IMG/VR virus record: IMGVR_UViG_3300047327_000020
Span: 1-48,908 of that record
Length of the DNA stretch: 48,908 bases
Strand: one strand, 5' to 3'
DNA from: a virus
Shown: positions 1 to 5,770 of the stretch, one piece after another
Layout: every line of letters starts with the position of its first letter
How positions within the stretch are numbered: position 1 is the stretch's first letter
Notes under the pieces: model-generated
What the model was told of the DNA's origin: nothing
What the model saw: only the letters and a program-made list of their open reading frames with translations
The model's database searches: none
Program-made: the position numbers and the translations under genes

Positions 1-52
1 GGCGTCACACACTTGCCTCATAACCCCAAGGCGGCTAGATAGCCCTCGGCAT

Positions 53-127
53 GGGCGCGTAGCGCAGCGGTAGAGCACCACCTTGACATGGTGGGGGTCA
101 CAGGTTCAATCCCTGTCGCGCCCACCA
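53..127 (+). tRNA. tRNA-Val (anticodon GAC)
   Basis: A complete cloverleaf is visible. The acceptor stem GGGCGCG pairs with CGCGCCC, the anticodon stem CCACC/GGTGG encloses the loop TTGACAT (anticodon GAC, valine), the T-arm contains GGTTCAATCC, and CCA is encoded at 125-127. Phage genes begin shortly downstream, so the 3' end of this tRNA is the likely integration target of the prophage. A matching attR copy was not found. Confidence 0.95.
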
Positions 128-385
128 AAAAAAACAAAGGAAATGCTTGGTTTTTTTGTTCATAAAAGCCAGACGCATCGCAAGAACGGTTTAGCAACAT
201 CCGCCAGAGTCCACCGGCATAGTGTGCAAAATCCGATACGGTTTTCTAGTGGTGTTCCTGTGGTGTTCTAATTGCCCCGATCGCAGCGCGCTCGCACTCA
301 GGGCGGTTGTTGAACTGGTCGGGCATTGGTGCAGGACTCGCCCGAAGTTTCCTCGTTCCCGGTCGCCAGCCAGTCGCGCCTATAG
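128..385. other. Intergenic spacer after tRNA-Val, probable left prophage edge
   Basis: I see no convincing gene here. The stretch starts with an A-run and a T-run right after the tRNA. It carries a direct repeat GTGGTGTTC at 249-257 and 260-268. Short tandem repeats beside an attachment site can be integrase arm-binding sites, but nothing in the sequence proves that here. The left phage/host junction must lie in or just before this spacer. Confidence 0.4.
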
Positions 386-610
386 CTACCCGTGGTATTT
401 TACCTCTCCACGGCCGAGGGTCGGGCAGTTAGGTGGATTCTTTAAGCCAAAGCGGCGACCGGCCAGATTTTGAACTGGCTCGCCATCGTCGCCACATCCA
501 TCGCCAGAGCAATCGGGGCACCGCCCAACGTCTGTTTCTAATTCTGGATCATCCCATTGGGGATCGTGACGCCACAACCGGCCTTCAACGCAGCGAAGAT
601 CACCCTTCAT
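386..610 (-). CDS. Small Cys-containing phage protein
   Basis: 74 residues starting MKGDLRCVEG, acidic in the middle, with a CPDCSGDGCG segment resembling a zinc-knuckle or DnaJ-type CxxCxGxG half. A purine-rich GAAAGG lies before the ATG. No enzymatic family is recognised. It is the leftmost gene that looks phage-borne and it points toward the tRNA, opposite to the small genes that follow. A structural zinc-binding role is inferred from the cysteines only. Confidence 0.5.
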   Translation of the reverse strand: MKGDLRCVEGRLWRHDPQWDDPELETDVGRCPDCSGDGCGDDGEPVQNLAGRRFGLKNPPNCPTLGRGEVKYHG

Positions 611-642
611 TTTCAGCCTTTCGGGCAGTTTGTGAATGAACT

Positions 643-716
643 ACCGGGAAAAACCCGGTGGTTCGATATCTCATATAAACACAGAACTTGCAATCTGTCA
701 AATCCTATGTTATTCA
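643..716 (+). promoter_or_regulatory. Hairpin and candidate promoter before the left small-gene operon
   Basis: A perfect 6-bp hairpin ACCGGG-AAAAA-CCCGGT lies at 643-659. It is followed by TTGCAA (688-693), a 17-base spacer and TATTCA (711-716), a plausible sigma-70 promoter. This would place transcription start just ahead of the GTG at 742 and favours that start over the TTG at 688, which sits inside the -35 element. Confidence 0.4.
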
Positions 717-741
717 CCATCCAAATAGATGGGGCTACACA

Positions 742-1356
742 GTGCGAAAGTTTTACATCAGAGAAGCCCCCGGCCTGCCGACGATCAAAGCGCAGAAAAT
801 TGCGCTGGGGCTTGATAAAATCGCCGACGAAGACCCGGTCTATATCGACCTGAACCCCAAGCGGAAGCGCGCCACCCCCGCCGAGCCGTTTCCCGAGCTT
901 GCCCTAGCCATCCGCGCGTTGCGTCCGGGCGATGAGTTGGGGGTCGCTATCCCTGCCATCCTGGGCGGCACACAGGGGCTTGTGCTGGATGTTATGCAGG
1001 CAATTGGAGCCAAGCAGGCCGCAGTCTATAACGCCCAAAAGGACGAGGTTGTGCCTTGGGAACCGGCGGCGCTTAAGGTGCTTGAGATCGCCCGGGAAGC
1101 GGACAGTTTTACCCGGGCCGCGTCGCTCCGCAAGGCCAGGGTCCGGCGTGCCGAGCTTGGCCGGGGCAATGGCAAGGTGGCGGCGCTCGACAAAGAGAAG
1201 AACCCCAAGGCGTATAAGGCAGCGCTGGCGGTGTGGCTAAACCCCGAGCTAACCGGCAACCAGGCGGCGGCGGAAATCGGCGTTTCACCCTCGACGGCCT
1301 ACCGCAAGCTGGGGCCGCGCGATCAACCTATTTTTGGAAGGAAGTCAAAACTATGA
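742..1356 (+). CDS. Degenerate resolvase-like DNA-binding protein
   Basis: About 204 residues from the GTG. The C-terminus carries a resolvase-type helix-turn-helix (TGNQAAAEIGVSPSTAYRKL). The middle (IRALRPGDELGVAIPA and following) resembles the ALRPGDxLVVxRLDRLGRS segment of serine recombinases. The N-terminal part with the catalytic serine and the later arginine motif is not recognisable. It is therefore probably a DNA-binding derivative and not an active recombinase. The stop overlaps the next start (ATGA), so it heads the small-gene operon. A regulatory role is inference. Confidence 0.6.
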   Translation: MRKFYIREAPGLPTIKAQKIALGLDKIADEDPVYIDLNPKRKRATPAEPFPELALAIRALRPGDELGVAIPAILGGTQGLVLDVMQAIGAKQAAVYNAQKDEVVPWEPAALKVLEIAREADSFTRAASLRKARVRRAELGRGNGKVAALDKEKNPKAYKAALAVWLNPELTGNQAAAEIGVSPSTAYRKLGPRDQPIFGRKSKL

Positions 1357-1706
1357 GCGATCTTGCCATCATTCAAAAGCCGCTCGCACCGGACTTGATT
1401 AAGCGCATGGCCATGGAAATCGGTAAGGAGACCGTGGCCTATGTCGAGTATATGTACCCGGAAGCAATTAAGGCCACGTCCTCGACATTCCGGCTATCTC
1501 TACGCAACACGATTTATAATGAGATCATGTCGATGATGGCGATGGGTGATGAAGCTGCGATTGAAGAGCGCATGGACCGGCAGAAATCTCAGCGCCGCAA
1601 GAGCAAAGCGTTTTGGAAGCGGCACCGTGAGACAGATTGGGATAAAGTGCGGGCTGCGCGCGATGCAGAGATTGTGTCTACCGATATTACCACGAATGAT
1701 GATTGA
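1353..1706 (+). CDS. Small phage protein, unknown
   Basis: 117 residues (MSDLAIIQKPLAPDLIKR...). The start overlaps the preceding stop by four bases and has a good GGAAGGAAG ribosome site. The N-terminal half looks helical. The C-terminal third is strongly basic (QKSQRRKSKAFWKRH), which would suit nucleic-acid contact. No family is recognised. It belongs to a compact chain of small plus-strand genes that would follow the integrase in the circular phage genome. Confidence 0.65.
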   Translation: MSDLAIIQKPLAPDLIKRMAMEIGKETVAYVEYMYPEAIKATSSTFRLSLRNTIYNEIMSMMAMGDEAAIEERMDRQKSQRRKSKAFWKRHRETDWDKVRAARDAEIVSTDITTNDD

Positions 1707-1717
1707 AAGGATTTGAA

Positions 1718-1915
1718 ATGAGCCGAAGCGTAAACGCCCGCATTACTGTGTGGGAATACCCCAACGGTCGCCTTGAGGCTTTTTGGCAATGTGAGCCGGA
1801 TGGGTCTCAGCACGAAAAAGATATGCAGCCAATCGCTCGTGAGGTTGCCGTCGTCCGCGCGAAACTTCTTTTAGCCGATACCCCTGAGATTGAAGGAAGG
1901 GTGTCCCGCAAATGA
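1718..1915 (+). CDS. Small phage protein, unknown
   Basis: 65 residues (MSRSVNARITVWEYPNGRLE...). GAAAGGATTT precedes the ATG. The N-terminus suggests a short beta-hairpin and the C-terminus a helix. No motif is recognised. Its stop overlaps the next ATG, so it is probably translationally coupled. Confidence 0.6.
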   Translation: MSRSVNARITVWEYPNGRLEAFWQCEPDGSQHEKDMQPIAREVAVVRAKLLLADTPEIEGRVSRK

Positions 1916-2097
1916 GCGATCCAAAAAAGCCAACGGCTTTACAGGAATCCGCGGTGCATTTCGTCGCCGCGCTGGCTGCTGACGTAGACCGGCAACACGG
2001 CATCACCGCCCCAAACGGAACGCCAGAAACCCAGGCCAAGGTCATCGCCGTGGTGAAGGATCGCTTTTTTAAGGATGACGCAAAGGATGAGATATGA
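1912..2097 (+). CDS. Small phage protein, unknown
   Basis: 61 residues (MSDPKKPTALQESAVHFV...), likely helical, ending in a charged FFKDDAKDEI tail. It starts with a 4-base ATGA overlap with the previous gene and ends with the same overlap with the next. No function can be assigned. Confidence 0.6.
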   Translation: MSDPKKPTALQESAVHFVAALAADVDRQHGITAPNGTPETQAKVIAVVKDRFFKDDAKDEI

Positions 2098-2282
2098 GCC
2101 GACCCGGCGCGCCTTGGGATGGTTGCGTTTATCCCAAGTGCTATCAAACCACGTCATTGACGCGCAACTGCACTGGAACCTGCGGGCTATACCGCATGAT
2201 CAGTCCTGCACCACACGCCGCGCCATCGCGGGAAAATCCCAATTTCAAAATTGTCACTGTAGAGATGAAACCCACAAAATGA
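2094..2282 (+). CDS. Small cysteine-rich phage protein
   Basis: 62 residues with four cysteines near the N-terminus (C11, C16, C26, C30) in the segment CVYPKCYQ...RNCTGTCGLY. The spacing would suit a small zinc-binding knuckle. It overlaps both neighbours by ATGA. Function unknown. Metal binding is inferred from the spacing alone. Confidence 0.55.
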   Translation: MSRPGAPWDGCVYPKCYQTTSLTRNCTGTCGLYRMISPAPHAAPSRENPNFKIVTVEMKPTK

Positions 2283-2545
2283 GCGAAGAACCCCTGCACG
2301 GTGGCTTTTCTATCTGGGTCAGCGGCGTCAAGGTTGCCATCGGGTGCGGGCCTTACGAATGGATCAAAGACGAGGCGGCGCACTACGCAGCGCAGTATGC
2401 ACAAGATGGCCAGGTCAAAGTTCGGGTTTACAAATTTCCGGTGAGAAAGGCAGTCACAAAATGTGCAAGCTCACCGATCAGGAAAAAGGATTTCTCCACC
2501 TTATCTTGCGCTCGCCGCATGACGGCACCGGCTGGCGAAACGTAA
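2279..2545 (+). CDS. Small phage protein overlapping its downstream neighbour
   Basis: 88 residues (MSEEPLHGGFSIWVSGVKVA...). The first 60 look like ordinary protein with a beta-rich start. The last 28 are read out of frame over the next gene (2461-2673), giving an 85-base overlap, so that tail is probably unstructured. No family is recognised. Confidence 0.5.
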   Translation: MSEEPLHGGFSIWVSGVKVAIGCGPYEWIKDEAAHYAAQYAQDGQVKVRVYKFPVRKAVTKCASSPIRKKDFSTLSCARRMTAPAGET

Positions 2546-2673
2546 GCAACGCTGTTTGGCCTTTGGTGGAGAAGTTCACGCGGCCAGAATTGATTGAAGC
2601 CGTTCAAACCGATTTTGGCGGGCGATTGCGACTGACGGCGGCCGGCGAAACCGTCGCAACCTATTTGGTATAA
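2461..2673 (+). CDS. Small winged-helix-like phage protein
   Basis: 70 residues (MCKLTDQEKGFLHLIL...). It ends LRLTAAGETVATYLV, which resembles the wing strands of small winged-helix DNA-binding domains (compare LTxxGxxv). A DNA-binding role is a guess. It starts inside the preceding reading frame and has normal codon use of its own. Confidence 0.5.
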   Translation: MCKLTDQEKGFLHLILRSPHDGTGWRNVSNAVWPLVEKFTRPELIEAVQTDFGGRLRLTAAGETVATYLV

Positions 2674-2683
2674 GGATCATGAT

Positions 2684-2905
2684 ATGAGGCCAGAGATTGA
2701 AGGGCTTATTGAGAATAAGCTTAGGGCGCTTTGGCTTGCCGAAAAACCTAGCCGTGAAGCGCAGTCAATCCGAGCAATACTGTCAACCGCAGTGGACGAT
2801 TCTAGACCGGGAGGCTGGCTGCTTGACGAGCTTCCAGATTACGTTTGGCAGCTTGTCGATATTGCCGCCCAGCGCGGCCTCAATGCGAGATTGGACAGGA
2901 AATGA
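2684..2905 (+). CDS. Small phage protein, unknown
   Basis: 73 residues (MRPEIEGLIENKLRALWLAE...), mainly helical and acidic, with the segment GGWLLDELPDYVWQLV. The start follows a short gap with AAGGATCATGAT as ribosome site. No function is recognised. It is part of the coupled small-gene chain. Confidence 0.55.
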   Translation: MRPEIEGLIENKLRALWLAEKPSREAQSIRAILSTAVDDSRPGGWLLDELPDYVWQLVDIAAQRGLNARLDRK

Positions 2906-3081
2906 GCATTGAGCAGCAAGCGGTTGCCGACGTGCTTGAGAAACTCAAAACGGAAGGTGACGCCGTAGCCCGCAAGACTGCTAAGGAGTGGCAACGCGAC
3001 CACAACGTAAACGGGGTTCGCGTGATGCAGATAGCCCGAGAGCAGCGCGCACAACAGATTGGTAGAAAGAACCCCAAATGA
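2902..3081 (+). CDS. Small charged phage protein
   Basis: 59 residues (MSIEQQAVADVLEKLKTEGD...), helical and highly charged. KEWQRDHNVNGVRVMQIAREQ could be a helix-turn-helix-like half, but the evidence is weak. AGGAA lies just ahead of the ATG, and both ends overlap neighbours. Confidence 0.5.
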   Translation: MSIEQQAVADVLEKLKTEGDAVARKTAKEWQRDHNVNGVRVMQIAREQRAQQIGRKNPK

Positions 3082-3317
3082 GCGATTTAATCGTCACGGG
3101 AAATGCTAAAGCTGACCACGCAAAAGCGGCGCGTGTGATTATCGACCTGTTTGATAGTCAGCGTCGAAATGCGTACGACCTGGGTAAGGCGGCCTGGTCA
3201 ATGGGTCTCAAGTTTGGGGATAATCCGTTTGATTTTGGGTATCAGCAGCCCCTCATGGATGCGTGGACGAAGGGTATGCAGACGGCCCGCGAAAAGGCAC
3301 AAGGATCAGACAAATGA
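3078..3317 (+). CDS. Small protein with weak Rmf-like pattern
   Basis: 79 residues. The C-terminal half NPFDFGYQQPLMDAWTKGMQ followed by TAREKA recalls the spacing of ribosome modulation factor proteins (NP/CPY...W..G...AR), small versions of which occur in alphaproteobacterial phages. The likeness is limited and no profile search was possible. It overlaps both neighbours by ATGA. Confidence 0.45.
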   Translation: MSDLIVTGNAKADHAKAARVIIDLFDSQRRNAYDLGKAAWSMGLKFGDNPFDFGYQQPLMDAWTKGMQTAREKAQGSDK

Positions 3318-3598
3318 GCGATCTTAAGGACATTAACGACGAAATTCATGATACCAGCGACGACATGACGATAGTGCAATTTCTTCGTGCAAGTGGCGAG
3401 CATTGGGATGAAGATCGCTATACGGCTGGTGCGGACCGCATCGAGGCGCTGGAATCGGCCCTCAAAACTGCCGAAGCTGCATTGTCAGATATTGGCGATG
3501 CTGATCGGGAGGAGGGAGACGACCTCAAATGGTGCGAAAACCGGGCGGCAAAAGACCTGCCGGAAATCCGCCGTGTTTTGAATGAGAGGACGACCTAA
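3314..3598 (+). CDS. Small acidic phage protein
   Basis: 94 residues (MSDLKDINDEIHDTSDDMTI...), strongly acidic, with a central helix RIEALESALKTAEAALSDIG typical of short coiled-coil phage proteins that count time or position in early operons. Function unknown. The TAA stop overlaps an ATG at 3598 that opens a 12-codon reading frame leading into the HNH gene. Confidence 0.55.
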   Translation: MSDLKDINDEIHDTSDDMTIVQFLRASGEHWDEDRYTAGADRIEALESALKTAEAALSDIGDADREEGDDLKWCENRAAKDLPEIRRVLNERTT

Positions 3599-3632
3599 TG
3601 ACCAGCAACCAGACGACCAACGAGGCCAAAAA

Positions 3633-3950
3633 ATGAGCAACCCAACCACCAGCGGTTGGTGTATGGAGAAAAATTCCGCTGTCAAACGCAGACGATTTTT
3701 ACAGCTTTTTCGCAAGCAAAAGGGTCTGTGTGCGATTTGTGGCCACGCAATGGACCTTGACAAAAAAGGCCCTCGTGCCGGGAATTTAGATCATATTTTG
3801 CCTAAGTCTTTGGGTGGCAGCAATCGCATCGAAAACCTTCGTGCGACACATAAATACTGCAACCAGCAGCGAGGTCGGGATATGAGTGGTGTTTTTATCC
3901 AACACAATGGAGTGACGGCACTTTGCCATAACATCCGGAGCATTGGATGA
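3633..3950 (+). CDS. HNH endonuclease
   Basis: 105 residues. The HNH core is visible: zinc-type CAICGHAMD, then NLDHILPKSLGGSNRIENLR, then HKYCNQQRG. The DHI histidine and the following N and H residues match the metal-binding beta-beta-alpha fold. The N-terminus is basic (KRRRFLQLFRKQKG). A 12-codon leader (3598-3636) overlaps its ATG. In phages such enzymes act in packaging, recombination or as free-standing homing nucleases. It is the last gene of the left plus-strand operon. The direct role is inferred. Confidence 0.8.
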   Translation: MSNPTTSGWCMEKNSAVKRRRFLQLFRKQKGLCAICGHAMDLDKKGPRAGNLDHILPKSLGGSNRIENLRATHKYCNQQRGRDMSGVFIQHNGVTALCHNIRSIG

Positions 3951-3999
3951 TTCTCTGTAAGCCCGCAAGCCTTGGCCCTTAGGCCGGGGAGCATGTCAG

Positions 4000-4152
4000 C
4001 TATGCCTTCTCCGCAGCCGATGCGCTGGGCACGGGCGGCGCGGTCGCCAGCGGCAGGTCCACGCGAAAGAACCGCTGCCGCCCGATCTGCACCCGAAACG
4101 CTGCCTCAGTCGCCCAAGGCGGCGGATAGTCATGCGCGAATTTCTTTGGGAG
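4000..4152 (-). pseudogene. 3' fragment of a phage gene cut by the HNH gene
   Basis: A 50-codon open frame with no start codon reads LPKKFAHDYPPPWATEAA, then FRVQIGRQRFFRVDLPLATA, ending SAAEKA and TAG. Its third codon positions are strongly G/C biased, unlike the same bases in other frames, so it looks like genuine coding sequence. Its 5' part is missing exactly where the A+T-richer gene 4130-4789 ends. I read this as a small late gene whose beginning was removed or displaced by insertion of that gene. Confidence 0.55.
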
Positions 4153-4789
4153 CTATTTTGTCGATTATTGCGTGGAAAGCTTGGTTGTGTGTAAGGTGTT
4201 TTGTCCGCACTAAACGGAATACCCGTTCCTTTTTGATGCCGTAAGCGTCACAAGCGTCTGGCAACGCAATCGTATTTCCAGAAATTGTGACATAAGACGT
4301 TTTCCTGGTATTCCTATTCTGCTCAGTTTGTGTTGCCCATGAGCAATTACCGGGTTCATAATCTGCGTCGTTGTTGATCCTGTTAAGTGAGTATTTTTCG
4401 GGTGGCTCACCCATATCGGCGACGAAATTTTCGTATTTGAACCATCGCTCGCAAACTGAAATACCCCTTCCGCCGTAGTCCGCCCAACCCGTACTTTTTT
4501 CGTTTGTGCATCGCTGAAGCATATTTGCCCAAATTATGTAGCTTCTTTTTCTTTTGGTTCTTTTTGTGGCTGACCCATGTTTTATGCTACGGGCGGCGGA
4601 GGAGTCTGCCGAAAAACAGCCGCACGATTGCGTGTGGCCAGAGCGCAAATGCATCGCCAAAACAAGAACTTCTTGCCCGCATTCACACGCGCAAAACCAC
4701 CTAGCGTTTCCTCGATTATCGCTTGCAGCTCGTCCCGTAACGGTCAGTCGGTTGTATCGGGTATTTATAGGAATTTCTTTGAGAACCAT
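4130..4789 (-). CDS. Free-standing HNH/AP2-type homing-like protein
   Basis: 219 residues. It carries the phage family signature WANMLQRC, YGGRGISVCERW, YSLNRINNDADYEPGNCSWA and EQNRNTRK, the compact HNH-like core found in many phage insertion genes. The N-terminus (CACECGQ...SCGCF) adds a four-cysteine knuckle. The C-terminal YVTISGNTIALPDACDAYGI resembles an intron-encoded-nuclease DNA-binding repeat. Base composition is visibly more A+T rich than its neighbours. It overlaps the fragment 4000-4152, consistent with recent insertion. Nuclease activity is inferred. Confidence 0.7.
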   Translation of the reverse strand: MVLKEIPINTRYNRLTVTGRAASDNRGNARWFCACECGQEVLVLAMHLRSGHTQSCGCFSADSSAARSIKHGSATKRTKRKRSYIIWANMLQRCTNEKSTGWADYGGRGISVCERWFKYENFVADMGEPPEKYSLNRINNDADYEPGNCSWATQTEQNRNTRKTSYVTISGNTIALPDACDAYGIKKERVFRLVRTKHLTHNQAFHAIIDKIAPKEIRA

Positions 4790-4824
4790 ATAAAACCATA
4801 GCTTTTTTCTAGCTTTTTTGCAAG

Positions 4825-5334
4825 TTACACAACCCCAGCCATCCCTAGCCCAGCTGCCAAAATCGCATCCGGATAGGCAAAATTAGCGTTCTCCTGGGCA
4901 ATGATCGCCGCCACCATCGGCTTGGATAGATGGATATCATGCAGGTCGATCACGGTATCCGGCGAAACTCCGACGCGCCCGGCCACAAAGTTAATATAGG
5001 CCAGCGTGTCGTTCTCAATGGGGGGAGCCCACCGGGTAATCATAGTGCGGATGGTGCGGAGGTTGTGCACCGTCTGGTAGGTCAGCAGGACCGTGGTAAG
5101 GGCTCTGATGCCGTATTCCGGCGTGGTGAAGACGCAGAAGCGGGGATCGGTCTGGACGGGTGCTAGGCCCTCCCATGCGGTCCCTTGGTCCAGATTGCCG
5201 GGGTTGTTGTTCCGCACGCCCCTGGTAGCATTTGCGGGCGGCTCAAAGGGCGCCACGTCTGGCGGGGATTGCAGCGGCTCTGGCATGGCGCGTTTTCCTA
5301 AAATCCAGTTGTAAATGGCGGTGAAGGGGTTCAC
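4825..5334 (-). CDS. Putative phage peptidoglycan hydrolase (RNNNPGNL family)
   Basis: About 169 residues from a GTG that overlaps the previous stop (GTGA). The core GVRNNNPGNLDQGTAWEG with following CVFTTPEYGIRALTTVLLTY and IITRWAPPIENDT-like text matches a family often labelled virion or structural protein P5 or lytic transglycosylase-like. An N-terminal helix (FTAIYNWILGKR) could bind membrane. It is the last intact late gene, a common place for lysis functions. The catalytic residue cannot be named with certainty. Confidence 0.6.
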   Translation of the reverse strand: MNPFTAIYNWILGKRAMPEPLQSPPDVAPFEPPANATRGVRNNNPGNLDQGTAWEGLAPVQTDPRFCVFTTPEYGIRALTTVLLTYQTVHNLRTIRTMITRWAPPIENDTLAYINFVAGRVGVSPDTVIDLHDIHLSKPMVAAIIAQENANFAYPDAILAAGLGMAGVV

Positions 5335-5447
5335 TTGATGCTCAGAAGCGCAGCCGCGATGGGATGCCCAAAAATCGTCAGCGCTCCCGTAATCACGCCT
5401 ATGACCGTCGCCAGCACCGTCAGCGCGTCTGTGGGTGGCCAGATCAT
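5331..5447 (-). CDS. Small membrane protein, holin-like
   Basis: 38 residues: a short polar start, then a hydrophobic run LTVLATVIGVITGALTIFG and more hydrophobic residues to the end. It starts with ATGA overlap on the gene upstream and stops overlapping the GTG of the hydrolase gene. A small membrane protein directly before a cell-wall hydrolase gene suggests a holin-like part in lysis. It is shorter than usual holins, so this is tentative. Confidence 0.5.
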   Translation of the reverse strand: MIWPPTDALTVLATVIGVITGALTIFGHPIAAALLSIK

Positions 5448-5770
5448 CGCGCCTGCACCGGCAGAACAAAGCTGCGCGAAATCGTCTCGCCGTCCACTGA
5501 AAGAATGGTAGCCGTGCATGTGTATTGCGTGCCCGCCACGCCTCCCCCTAGCGGGGCCTGCACTGCAAGCGCGGGGCCGCCAACACCTGCAACAATGGCC
5601 GTTTGGCCAATCGTCAACCCAGCCGGAAACGAGGTCACATTAACGACTGACGCGATGATATCGCCGGACGGCAAAGCGCGGCTGAAATCCCACATAAACG
5701 GGACGTTTTGATCGAGAGGCGACATTGCGGTGAGCGATGGGATTGGAGGAGTGTATGCTGTTCCAGACAT
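5444..5770 (-). CDS. Tail-fibre-associated Ig-like protein
   Basis: 108 residues from MSGTAYTPPI. The pattern VNVTSFPAGLTIGQTAIVAG with TQYTCTATILSVDGETISRS resembles a single immunoglobulin/fibronectin-type beta domain, as seen on phage virion surfaces. Its ATG overlaps the stop of the large repeat protein (TAATG), so the two are coupled and probably part of the same fibre. No catalytic features are seen. Confidence 0.55.
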   Translation of the reverse strand: MSGTAYTPPIPSLTAMSPLDQNVPFMWDFSRALPSGDIIASVVNVTSFPAGLTIGQTAIVAGVGGPALAVQAPLGGGVAGTQYTCTATILSVDGETISRSFVLPVQAR

